Shown here: positions 40,273 through 47,542 of the stretch, piece by piece | How positions within the stretch are numbered: position 1 is the first letter of the stretch | Layout of the letters: each line of letters opens with the position of its first letter | IMG/VR virus record: IMGVR_UViG_3300032053_000011 | Span: 1 to 64,000 of that record | Length of the DNA stretch: 64,000 bases | DNA from: a virus | Strand: one strand, 5' to 3' | Translations under genes and position numbers: made by a program | Notes under the pieces: model-generated | Databases searched by the model: none | The model's input: the letters and a program-made list of their open reading frames with translations, nothing else | What the model was told of the DNA's origin: nothing

Positions 40273-40881
40273 CTATCCGCGGTTCGCATTGACGACGTCA
40301 GCTAGAATATCCCGGTGCGCGAGTTGTGCGCGTACGATGTCCGCAAGCGCTGGCAAGCTCAAGGTCTCATGCGTACGTCCTGCCGCCGCGATGCTGGTAT
40401 CGATCGCTTCGTCGAGTTCCTCGCCGACCGTGGTGGAAACCACGAGAGCTGCCTCAGAGGCCGTACGAGTCGCATGTCGCGAAATGAGATCCTCGAAAGA
40501 CCCGTCGGCCGCAACGGAAGCGTCTTCAGCAGCGACGCGCACGTCCCAGATGCCAACAGAAGTGTCGCCAGCCGCATAGCGGCTGGCGATATCGATCGCT
40601 ATCCAGGCTTTCTCGTGTGCATGTGCATTCGCTGCATAAGGCAGGGCAGCTTTAGCGATGGCGAGAGCGGCGCGCGCATACTCGGCATGCGGCGTAGCTC
40701 GCGAGGCGATTCTCAACAGATCATTTGGATTGCGGCTTGTGGCCCATGCTCTCGCGAATTCCTCGGCGTGCGCGACGGCCCAATGCAGTGGGATAGGCTC
40801 CATATCGCATAGGTATTTGAGTACTTCTTCCAGGCGCAGTCGGAGCTGCAATCCTACAGAGAACTCGCGCGGGTGGCTCAC
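40273..40881 (-). CDS. PLHLA-family paralogue, subgroup B
   Basis: 202 residues from GTG 40881 (GTGA). EPIPLHWAVAHAEEFARAW near residue 30. The C-terminus differs from subgroup A: IVRAQLAHRDILADVVNANR replaces GPPT. The upstream gene ends in an almost identical sequence, including at the DNA level, showing a recent duplication. The Ala-rich middle has repeats like those of some putative immunity proteins of toxin systems. Confidence 0.83.
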   Translation of the reverse strand: MSHPREFSVGLQLRLRLEEVLKYLCDMEPIPLHWAVAHAEEFARAWATSRNPNDLLRIASRATPHAEYARAALAIAKAALPYAANAHAHEKAWIAIDIASRYAAGDTSVGIWDVRVAAEDASVAADGSFEDLISRHATRTASEAALVVSTTVGEELDEAIDTSIAAAGRTHETLSLPALADIVRAQLAHRDILADVVNANRG

Positions 40882-41501
40882 AGCGCCGACCGGTTCGCAT
40901 TCACGACATCGGCCAGAATGTCGCGGTGCGCGAGTTGCGCGCGTACGATGTTCGCCATGCCATCCCAGATCGCGACGCGGTCCGCCCGAGTGCGAGCTGT
41001 CGTGGAACTGAGCCAAACGGCCTCGACAGCGGCCTCCGCAGAACTCACGGCGGAATCCGCAGCATCGTATGAATCCACCGCCAGCGCGAGGAAGGCAGCA
41101 TCCCCCGCCGCCCTGGCAACTTCACGTGAGATGCCTCCGCGGTCGGTCACGGCATCCGCCGTGTCGTTGCATGCCTCCCGTACGTCATCGGCTGATGCTT
41201 CCCCACGTGCCCATGCTTCAGCGATGTCGATCGCTTTCTCGGGTCGATCGTCGTAGGCGCTGGGCAGAGCCTTCTTCGCGATGGCGGATGCCGCGAGCAC
41301 CAGTGCTGGCCGGGGCACTGCGAATGCTGCGATCTTCAAGAGCAGACTCGCATGGCCACTGCGAGCCCAGGCATGTGAGAATTCTGTCGCGTGCTCGACA
41401 GCCCAGGACAGCGGAATTGGATCGCCAGTGCTGAGATGGCTGATGGTAGCCTCGAGAATCAGTTCGTCTTGCTCGTCTCGCTCGAGCTTCTGTCGGCTCA
41501 T
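40878..41501 (-). CDS. PLHLA-family paralogue, subgroup B
   Basis: 207 residues from ATG 41501 (ATGA). DPIPLSWAVEHATEFSHAW near residue 27; YDDRPEKAIDIAEAWARGEA near residue 80, then Ala-rich helical repeats; C-terminal IVRAQLAHRDILADVVNANR shared with the downstream copy. The RPEKAIDIAEAW stretch resembles a recurring unit in putative immunity proteins. Function unknown. Confidence 0.83.
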   Translation of the reverse strand: MSRQKLERDEQDELILEATISHLSTGDPIPLSWAVEHATEFSHAWARSGHASLLLKIAAFAVPRPALVLAASAIAKKALPSAYDDRPEKAIDIAEAWARGEASADDVREACNDTADAVTDRGGISREVARAAGDAAFLALAVDSYDAADSAVSSAEAAVEAVWLSSTTARTRADRVAIWDGMANIVRAQLAHRDILADVVNANRSAL

Positions 41502-41689
41502 CGCGGCGGCGGCGGCGCTGGTGGGAACGCGCGCGCCAGGGCAGCCCCCATCGCCAGCCCGACACCGCCGAATGCCAACGCGATCAACGTGCGTCGCATC
41601 GCGATGTTCCCGTTGTCGAGTGGCGTCGGCGGGGCACCCACCTGAGCGGATGCACCAACAGCCATGGGCATGGGCACGCTGATATTCAT
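41498..41689 (-). CDS. Small single-pass membrane protein
   Basis: 63 residues. A membrane helix (TLIALAFGGVGLAMGAAL) in the second half, followed by a Pro-rich tail. Between two other membrane-protein genes; ATGA overlaps on both sides. Confidence 0.72.
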   Translation of the reverse strand: MNISVPMPMAVGASAQVGAPPTPLDNGNIAMRRTLIALAFGGVGLAMGAALARAFPPAPPPPR

Positions 41690-41937
41690 CGTGGCACCTG
41701 CCAGTGCGCGTGCGCACGTGCCATCGCACGGTGCTCAGCGCGCCGTTCGATGCCGAACCCAATGAGCAGTCCGAGGGCGGCGGCGCCAAGGGCTACTCCG
41801 AGATCGAGCCGCACGTCGCGCGCGGCCCGCACCGCCGGGTCCTCTGCGACCGCAGGCGCGGCCTCCACGAGCCCGGCAGACCGCGGCGGCGGAGCCAGCA
41901 CCGTCATGATCGGCGCGATGAGGACCGTCGTGATCAC
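41686..41937 (-). CDS. Small membrane protein
   Basis: 83 residues from GTG 41937 (GTGA). A short hydrophobic N-terminus and a membrane helix near residue 50 (LGVALGAAALGLLIGFGI), then a His/Arg-rich tail. Not recognised. Confidence 0.72.
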   Translation of the reverse strand: MITTVLIAPIMTVLAPPPRSAGLVEAAPAVAEDPAVRAARDVRLDLGVALGAAALGLLIGFGIERRAEHRAMARAHAHWQVPR

Positions 41938-42905
41938 CCGATCAGCCCGAGGTCTTTCCCATGGGCCGTGCCCACCGAGCCATCTTCCCAGCGCACGGTC
42001 GCCGTCATCATCGGGCCGTGTCCCTCGAGCGCGAGAATCGTCCCATGACGTCCGGCCGATGCCCCATGGCCGAGTCGTGTGACGTGACTGCCGATGAACG
42101 AGTGCGACGGATTCGACCGCGGGCCGCTCTCATCCTTCGGCCAGAGCCACCACGCGACGCCGACCACCGCGGCGGCGCCGAGAAGCCAGGGCACGATCGA
42201 GACCTTTGCCGTCGCCGTGATCGTTCCTGGTGGGGCCGCCGCGGGCGGCGCGGGCGGCGGAGTCACTGCTGGAGGCGCTGGTGGCGCCGTTTGCGTAGCG
42301 GCCGGAGGCGGAACGACCGGCGGCGCGATCGCTGGCGCCGGAGTCTCGGTCCACGCCGAGGCGCTGAACCGTCCCGGCGTGTAGCTGGTAGCGTCGTAGA
42401 CCCGAACTCCGTATTGCGGCAACGCGGCGCCAACCGGCAGAGAGACGTCTTCGAAAACGACCTGATCATCACGACCATCGCTGGCCGCGATTGCCATCGC
42501 AAGGGCCAGGGTCTCGGCACTGATCTGTGGCCGCGAAGCCTGCCCCGAGTAGCTGCGGTCTCGCTGAAGCGCGGTCCCGACACTCGCGGGGATCGGGCGC
42601 ACCGCGCGAATCCGATCGTACGCCGCTTGGAGCCGATCGACGACGTCGTCGCCCCAGGTCTGCCACAGCGGACGGTTCGGGTCAGCGTTCGGATCGAGGG
42701 CCGCCTGCGCCCAACGCAGAAAGTCAGCACTCCTCTCGGCGCTCACCACCACGCGAAACGACGGATCCGCCAGCATGACCGCCGACGGGGCCTGGGCGGG
42801 CGGAAACTTCGTCACTGCCCAGCGCTGCGCGGTCGGTCCGGTGAGGTAGATCTCGGCGGGCAGCGTGCCGTCGCCGAAGTTGGTGCGGATCGAGGAGATG
42901 TACAT
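41934..42905 (-). CDS. Multidomain protein with Pro-rich linker and membrane helix
   Basis: 323 residues. N-terminal mixed domain of about 190 residues, a Pro/Ala-rich linker (about 195-240), a membrane helix (IVPWLLGAAAVVGVAWWLW), then a short C-terminal beta module (TATVRWEDGSVGTAHG) that resembles a KOW/SH3-type fold. It probably displays a domain across the membrane. TAGACT ends 9 nt before the ATG but lacks a good -35. Confidence 0.77.
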   Translation of the reverse strand: MYISSIRTNFGDGTLPAEIYLTGPTAQRWAVTKFPPAQAPSAVMLADPSFRVVVSAERSADFLRWAQAALDPNADPNRPLWQTWGDDVVDRLQAAYDRIRAVRPIPASVGTALQRDRSYSGQASRPQISAETLALAMAIAASDGRDDQVVFEDVSLPVGAALPQYGVRVYDATSYTPGRFSASAWTETPAPAIAPPVVPPPAATQTAPPAPPAVTPPPAPPAAAPPGTITATAKVSIVPWLLGAAAVVGVAWWLWPKDESGPRSNPSHSFIGSHVTRLGHGASAGRHGTILALEGHGPMMTATVRWEDGSVGTAHGKDLGLIG

Positions 42906-42966
42906 CGTCCGGCCAGTCTATCTGAGGTCGTGGCACAGCGCCTCTTTCAGCCATGGCGGGCTCGAT

Positions 42967-43161
42967 CTACGACAGACCCTCGCGCCGCTCACGAGCAATT
43001 CGTAGGAAGTCGACGGGATTTTCCGTCTTGTCCCAGAGCTCGCACGTCGGACTCTGATGAAGAATTCCAGGCCGATCGTTCTCGTCGCGTACGACTTTCA
43101 CATCGGCGTTGCACTCGGGGCACTTCAACTCCGCATCGACAGTCATACACATCTTGTCCAT
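42967..43161 (-). CDS. Small zinc-ribbon-like protein
   Basis: 64 residues from ATG 43161 (later ATGs possible). CPEC near residue 14 and a further Cys near residue 40. A CGGAG lies 10 nt upstream. Its immediate upstream bases (TTCGTTCG before ATG) are the same as those of the gene at 56660-56959. Confidence 0.7.
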   Translation of the reverse strand: MDKMCMTVDAELKCPECNADVKVVRDENDRPGILHQSPTCELWDKTENPVDFLRIARERREGLS

Positions 43162-43202
43162 CGAACGAATCTCCGATGCTACTGGGTCAGTGAGGGCTCA
43201 CC

Positions 43203-43526
43203 TCAGATGCCGGTCTCGCTGGTGTAGCAGCGGGCATCCACCACTTCGACGGCCTCCTCGAGAGGCCGACTCTGAGGAAAGGTGCTTGCGCGTGCGGCGA
43301 AGAACCGTGCGAGCAGGTCACGCTTGGTAGACTCTGGGAGTCCGAGCCAATATCGGCAGGCGCCTCGGCGCGGCCTCCGATCAGAGAGTTGGCGCAGGAA
43401 CTCGTCACAGTCCTCGTCCAGCTCTTGGCGCGTCTGCCGGTAGCCTGACCAAACGACATTCGCCACCGCAAGGGCGGCGACGCCGCCGATGATCCAGGGC
43501 CAGCGCGTTGGCGTGTCGGCTGCCAT
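43203..43526 (-). CDS. Membrane-anchored hypothetical protein
   Basis: 107 residues. N-terminal membrane helix (WPWIIGGVAALAVANVVW), then a charged soluble domain with CDEFLRQLSDRRPRRGAC. Located just after the lytic transglycosylase region; a lysis-related role is possible but untested. Confidence 0.75.
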   Translation of the reverse strand: MAADTPTRWPWIIGGVAALAVANVVWSGYRQTRQELDEDCDEFLRQLSDRRPRRGACRYWLGLPESTKRDLLARFFAARASTFPQSRPLEEAVEVVDARCYTSETGI

Positions 43527-43615
43527 CAGATCGTCCCTTGTACTCGTCCGTTGTACGACATCCCGGCGAGGGTACCATCGGGCATTCCGTCGCGCGAGCC
43601 GCGAGCGGTGGCCAT
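43526..43615 (-). CDS. Possible 29-residue ORF
   Basis: ATG 43615 to TGA, ending in a TGATG overlap with the next gene. An alternative frame (ATG 43668, coupled by ATGA to the transglycosylase stop and running to 43405) competes with it. Neither can be confirmed by eye. Confidence 0.35.
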   Translation of the reverse strand: MATARGSRDGMPDGTLAGMSYNGRVQGTI

Positions 43616-43664
43616 CCGGTGGACTGCGGCAGTGGCTCTGCGTTCGAGCGATATGGCGTGTCGC

Positions 43665-44306
43665 TCATGGGCTGGCCTCGTTGCGACATTGCTCGAGTTG
43701 GTGATGCATGCGGTTGCTGGCGCCATTCACGCGCCCGGCATAGCGGAAGAACTCTCGCAGGAGACGACGCTGCCTGCGAAGCGGCACGCTCCCATGCCAG
43801 TAGCTCCCTACCCAATTCGCATAGACGCGTGCGGAATGCCGTGCGGCCTGGGTCTGGGTGTACCGACGTAGCAATAGACTCGACCCGCGTCGAATGTTCT
43901 CACCCGGGTCGAACATGACCGCGCGCGCGGCGGTCTGCGTTTCGGTGCATGCTGCGGGATCATCGTGGCGTATGAACCGGACATGGTGCACGCGACGCCG
44001 ATGATGCCGTCTCCAGGTCCACCATTCCGTGCGTTGCGGACGTCCCCAGCAGCGTAACTGGGGCGCGAGGAGCTGCATTACACCGAATACCCCGTTGTCG
44101 CGATCTCGCTGGCTGCCGGTGGGATTGAAACGGCTCTCGACGTACCCAACTCCGAGGAGCAGGTCAAGCGAGAGGTGAGGCTGCACCGCAGCCATGAATG
44201 CGACAGCTTCGGCGTGCGCGATCTCATCGCGATTCGCCATCGGTACATTGTGGTCACCGCGCAGCAGCGAACAGGCGACGATGGCCGCGGTGATCCACGT
44301 CGGCAT
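43665..44306 (-). CDS. Soluble lytic transglycosylase (SLT domain)
   Basis: 213 residues. LLLGVGYVESRFNP near residue 50 carries the catalytic Glu-Ser, followed by GVFGVMQLL (the G-x-M-Q motif) and ENIRRGSSLLLRRY with VYANWVG later, the SLT domain order. N-terminal hydrophobic stretch (TAAIVACSLLRG) could be a weak export signal. It cuts glycan strands of peptidoglycan during entry or lysis. TGATG overlap with the upstream gene. Confidence 0.9.
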   Translation of the reverse strand: MPTWITAAIVACSLLRGDHNVPMANRDEIAHAEAVAFMAAVQPHLSLDLLLGVGYVESRFNPTGSQRDRDNGVFGVMQLLAPQLRCWGRPQRTEWWTWRRHHRRRVHHVRFIRHDDPAACTETQTAARAVMFDPGENIRRGSSLLLRRYTQTQAARHSARVYANWVGSYWHGSVPLRRQRRLLREFFRYAGRVNGASNRMHHQLEQCRNEASP

Positions 44307-44527
44307 CAGTCGCCGTCGCGCAGAGCGGTGATGGCATCTCCGAACTCCGCGATGATCGTCGCGCTCTCCGAGGGAGAGACGATCTCCGTGACTGACGAAA
44401 CGACCGATGCATCCTCGTTCTGTTCGGCGCCTGCGAAATCGCGTAGATCCCAGTCGTTCTTGACCGGGTCGACTCGCGACCAGATTTCGATCCGCGTGCG
44501 GTAGAGCGTGCGTTCCTTGTTTCCCAT
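44306..44527 (-). CDS. Acidic hypothetical protein
   Basis: 73 residues. Basic start (MGNKERTLYRTRIEIW) followed by an acidic, Ser-rich C-terminal two-thirds. Overlaps the transglycosylase start. Not recognised. Confidence 0.72.
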   Translation of the reverse strand: MGNKERTLYRTRIEIWSRVDPVKNDWDLRDFAGAEQNEDASVVSSVTEIVSPSESATIIAEFGDAITALRDGD

Positions 44528-44530
44528 GGT

Positions 44531-44884
44531 CTACTCCTTTGTCTTCGTCTTCGGCATCCTCAAGGCGGTCCAGAGCATCGCGCCGACCGCACCGATGCCA
44601 ATGAGCATCGCCATGGGGATTCCGGCGATGAGGGCCCCCGGGTTGGGCCGGGTCTGCAACCGCTTCACGACCGTTGCGAGACTGCGTTCGATCGCGGCGA
44701 GCGCCTTTGTGAAGTGCAGAGCGCTCTCCGCCGGATCCGTCGCAAAGCGCGCGTGAATGACTGCGTTGTGACTTTCTGCCAGTGACGCCGCGAGCAGGTC
44801 CTCGTATGCCCGACTGCCGGGTCGAGCACGCCGCCGATCATCGCCAGCACGCCGGGGTATGTCTTGCAGACGGTGCGCGCGCAT
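44531..44884 (-). CDS. Membrane protein, possibly reached by frameshift
   Basis: 117 residues from ATG 44884. Residues 30-80 form a helical soluble part and residues 85-107 a membrane helix (LIAGIPMAMLIGIGAVGAML). The first 25 residues lie inside the zinc-site gene 44665-45033 in another frame and do not look protein-like, and no other start codon precedes the credible part. Either it starts at 44884, or it is the second half of the neighbouring gene read after a -1 shift. Confidence 0.6.
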   Translation of the reverse strand: MRAHRLQDIPRRAGDDRRRARPGSRAYEDLLAASLAESHNAVIHARFATDPAESALHFTKALAAIERSLATVVKRLQTRPNPGALIAGIPMAMLIGIGAVGAMLWTALRMPKTKTKE

Positions 44885-45033
44885 TGCTCCGAACAGACTC
44901 GAATCCTTGATCCGAGGAGTCGCTCGTCATCGTCAGTCGGCGGACGGAGCCAGCCCTTCGGCAAGTCACGTTCGGCATCGACCGGCGGCATCCGTTCGCG
45001 CTTCTCGCACACGTCGCACACGAGCTCGATCAT
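44665..45033 (-). CDS. Cys-rich protein overlapping the next ORF
   Basis: 122 residues from ATG 45033 (ATGA overlap with the 12-codon leader). CDVCEKRERM at the start and CSEQCARTVC near residue 47 form a probable zinc site. The last 45 residues overlap the next ORF by 220 nt and are Arg/Ser-rich, as expected of a shadow frame, which raises the possibility of a frameshift into that ORF near 44830-44810. Confidence 0.65.
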   Translation of the reverse strand: MIELVCDVCEKRERMPPVDAERDLPKGWLRPPTDDDERLLGSRIRVCSEQCARTVCKTYPGVLAMIGGVLDPAVGHTRTCSRRHWQKVTTQSFTRALRRIRRRALCTSQRRSPRSNAVSQRS

Positions 45034-45068
45034 CCGAGTCCCCCGAAAATGATGTCACGTGGCGCCAT
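45030..45068 (-). CDS. 12-codon leaderless leader peptide
   Basis: ATG 45068 to TGA 45032-45030 encodes MAPRDIIFGGLG. The ATG lies 6 nt after a twin-motif promoter and the stop overlaps the next ATG as ATGA, so translation of this peptide should couple directly to the downstream gene. Confidence 0.55.
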   Translation of the reverse strand: MAPRDIIFGGLG

Positions 45069-45074
45069 CGCCGA

Positions 45075-45103
45075 TGTCTAGCACGGTGATAGCACTACTG
45101 CAA
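45075..45103 (-). promoter_or_regulatory. Leaderless promoter with twin GCTATC/GCTAGA
   Basis: Minus strand: TTGCAG (45103-45098), 17 bp, TAGACA (45080-45075), 6 nt to ATG at 45068. The two GCTA-hexamers are 11 bp apart. Confidence 0.78.
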
Positions 45104-45161
45104 GCTGCAAGCAGCGGTGACCGGTGACCCGTGACCCGCCAGTCGTGCTATGAAGGTTCCG

Positions 45162-45374
45162 ATGAACGAGCACGCAGCGCGCGAGATACGAAGACAGGCC
45201 GACGTTCAGTTCCTCATCGGGCTCGAACAGCTCGCCAGCGATGCATCGAAACCGCGGGAGCTGCGGGACCGCGCGACCGCGCTTGCGATGAAGTTTCGGA
45301 TGTACTGGATCAACATGGGCAGGTCGGGCGACCGGATGACCACCGAAGAGCGGCGGTTCTTCCACACGGCGTAA
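45162..45374 (+). CDS. Small helical protein
   Basis: 70 residues from ATG 45162, with TATGAA ending 7 nt upstream; an ATG at 45150 would add four residues. Entirely helical and charged (AAREIRRQADVQFLIGLEQL). A single rightward gene facing the leader-peptide operon. Not recognised. Confidence 0.68.
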   Translation: MNEHAAREIRRQADVQFLIGLEQLASDASKPRELRDRATALAMKFRMYWINMGRSGDRMTTEERRFFHTA

Positions 45375-45403
45375 CGCCACTTGTTCCATCGTGACTCTGT
45401 GGC

Positions 45404-45886
45404 TCAGCCGAAGTGCAGGCGCGGGCGCCGCTTATTTTCGGCCCATTCAAGCCAAGCGCCCCACGAAATGACCGTGAACGTACCGTTGGCAACATCGTAG
45501 AGCACGGTTGGATCGTACGTCTCACCGGTGTTCACATAGAGCGCTGCCGGTCGGCTGCTGGAATTGTCGAGGCTGACAACGCCATGGAATCCCATCAGAG
45601 CGTTCACCTCCTCGAGATATCTCTCCGCTACATCATCGTCCATGACTGGCTGCTCTGGCGGCATGGCCACCAGCAGGACCAATCGCGGCAACATCGCAGG
45701 GTCGGTGAACCGTGCCGATCTGGATCGCACAAGCCGGAGTGCGCCGTCGAGCATCGAGAAATCGATGCGCGGACCTGCATCGGACTCGATGGCGCTCATC
45801 AATGCCACCACGGTCGCCAGATCGAACTTGTCAGCGTGGGCTCTCACGAACTCGTCGAGTCGACGCCGCTCTCTTGCTCGATTCAT
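45404..45886 (-). CDS. Hypothetical protein after the second PLHLA array
   Basis: 160 residues (ATGA overlap). Helical first half (LDEFVRAHADKFDLATVVAL); second half beta-rich with LYVNTGETYDPTVLYDV. It has neither family motif, so it is not counted among the paralogues. Last gene of the operon. Confidence 0.77.
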   Translation of the reverse strand: MNRARERRRLDEFVRAHADKFDLATVVALMSAIESDAGPRIDFSMLDGALRLVRSRSARFTDPAMLPRLVLLVAMPPEQPVMDDDVAERYLEEVNALMGFHGVVSLDNSSSRPAALYVNTGETYDPTVLYDVANGTFTVISWGAWLEWAENKRRPRLHFG

Positions 45887-46476
45887 CGACGCCCCTCGAT
45901 CACTGTGAGCATTTCAGAGAGGCTCGGCTCTGGGCGGATGGCGCTGCGCATCGCATCGCAAACCTCCGGCATGACGTCGCTCTCGTTTCGGCGAGTGAGC
46001 ACCGCGATTGCTCGCGCGACTCTGATGGCCATCCCGGCGCAGACATCCTGCGAATCGCTCATCGCATGCCGAGGACCGAGCATGTTCATGGTCGCACTCT
46101 CGACCGCGTCCATGTACTGCTGAATGGCACCGCGCTCGACGACAAGCACATTCTCCTCCGACTCACTCAGGCGCGTCGCGCGACGAAGGAGGTCGGCTAC
46201 CCGCATGCGCCATTGCGACTCTCGCTGATGGATCCAGGCGCCCCGGGCCAAGACTGCCTGCGCGATCGCACTGAACTGCTCGAGGGAAACCGGACGTCCC
46301 AAGCCAGCGTGGACAACAGCGAGGATGGCATACGGATCGGTGGACGCTCGCCAAGCTGCGGTCACCGGGTCGATCCGGCCGCCGTCCGAATATTCGACTG
46401 CCCAGGCAAGCGGCGGGGCAGTGCCTTCCCGGAAGAAGTCCAGAATGTCGTCGAGACTGCGGGATGGACGGTTCAC
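45883..46476 (-). CDS. PLHLA-family paralogue, subgroup C
   Basis: 197 residues from GTG 46476 (GTGA). N-terminal motif in the form GTAPPLAWAVEYSDGGRIDP near residue 18, where PPLAWA replaces PLHLA and an R-I-D-P segment is added. C-terminal EPSLSEMLTVIEGR. Confidence 0.83.
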   Translation of the reverse strand: MNRPSRSLDDILDFFREGTAPPLAWAVEYSDGGRIDPVTAAWRASTDPYAILAVVHAGLGRPVSLEQFSAIAQAVLARGAWIHQRESQWRMRVADLLRRATRLSESEENVLVVERGAIQQYMDAVESATMNMLGPRHAMSDSQDVCAGMAIRVARAIAVLTRRNESDVMPEVCDAMRSAIRPEPSLSEMLTVIEGRR

Positions 46477-46991
46477 GCTGGACCGCGCTCGATCCGCGCA
46501 AGAAGCTCTGACATCATGAGCGGAGGTATCTGAGCACGGATTTCATCGGCGACTCTCTGACGTGATTGCAGAGACTTACCATCGCCATCGAACAACCACC
46601 CGATCGTTTCTGTCATCAGTTGGACCAGCCAGTATACGCGTATCTCGCCGCGAGTAACGTCAGGAAGTTGATCAAGAGCGGCTCGATAGCGACCAATGGC
46701 TTTGGTCAGGGTGGCTCCTTTCCGGCCCTCCCGGATAGCTCTCATGAGAGTCGCATGGCCGAGTTCGATGAGTGCCAGCATCACTCCATGCAGTGCAGAT
46801 GGGCGGAGGTGTTCCAAGAGATCAGCCATGTGCGCTGGCTCGACAGAGTCGATCCAGGCCGCGCTTACGGGATCGATCTGTCCGCCTCTGGACCGCGTGA
46901 CTACCCATGCCAGCGGCGGAGCCGTTCCGTCCTGCGCAAAGGTCAAGACCTCCCGGATTGGGTCCTGACTCGTCGATACAGCTTTGCTCAT
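46473..46991 (-). CDS. PLHLA-family paralogue, subgroup C
   Basis: 172 residues. GTAPPLAWVVTRSRGGQIDP near residue 22; C-terminal MMSELLARIERG. The nearest relatives are the two flanking genes. ATGA overlap upstream, GTGA downstream. Confidence 0.83.
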   Translation of the reverse strand: MSKAVSTSQDPIREVLTFAQDGTAPPLAWVVTRSRGGQIDPVSAAWIDSVEPAHMADLLEHLRPSALHGVMLALIELGHATLMRAIREGRKGATLTKAIGRYRAALDQLPDVTRGEIRVYWLVQLMTETIGWLFDGDGKSLQSRQRVADEIRAQIPPLMMSELLARIERGPA

Positions 46992-47542
46992 GCCGAACCA
47001 CGCTCGATCCGCGCGATCAGCTCCGGGAACGTCGGCGGCACGACCTGAGAGCGGATGGCGTTGGCAACAGCGTGGTGCGCCGCCGGGGCATGGGCGATTC
47101 CTTCAGTCGCCATTCCGATGGCGTTCGCCACTTCACTGACTGACCAGTGAATAGCGTCGCGCCTGCCTTCTGGCTTGAAGACTGGGTCCACCATCACTTG
47201 TGCGCGCTCGATGGCAGATAGATATTCCTTCGAGGCTCTCGCCAATGATTTTGGCAGTCGTATCGGATCACCCAAACGAAGCACATCGGTCACCTCTTTT
47301 ATGTGCTTTATCCACACGAAACTACCGAGCTCGAGAACTGCCTGCATCGCACGACGTAATTCGACTTCGTCCTGACGAAGAACATCAAGAAGTCTTGTCA
47401 TGACGAAAACGTGTGCTGACGCATTCCAGACCGCTGTAACCGGATCTTGGCCGTCTGCCGAATGTTCGATTGCCCATCGCAACGGCGGAGCGACGCCTTC
47501 GTTCAGCCACTCGTATAGCTCGCCGATAGGGTCGGGTGTCAT
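46988..47542 (-). CDS. PLHLA-family paralogue, subgroup C
   Basis: 184 residues from ATG 47542 (ATGA). GVAPPLRWAIEHSADGQDP near residue 16; C-terminal PPTFPELIARIERG, which links the GPPT motif of subgroup A with the ARIERG ending of subgroup C. GMATEGIAHAPAAHHAVANAI near the end recurs in the next paralogue as GLAGPAGHAEDLEAHRI. Confidence 0.84.
   Translation of the reverse strand: MTPDPIGELYEWLNEGVAPPLRWAIEHSADGQDPVTAVWNASAHVFVMTRLLDVLRQDEVELRRAMQAVLELGSFVWIKHIKEVTDVLRLGDPIRLPKSLARASKEYLSAIERAQVMVDPVFKPEGRRDAIHWSVSEVANAIGMATEGIAHAPAAHHAVANAIRSQVVPPTFPELIARIERGSA

Noticed and set aside
45404-45886. Membership of this gene in the PLHLA family because it closes the second array.
   Set aside because: Neither the N-terminal P-L-x-x-A core nor the C-terminal motif is present.
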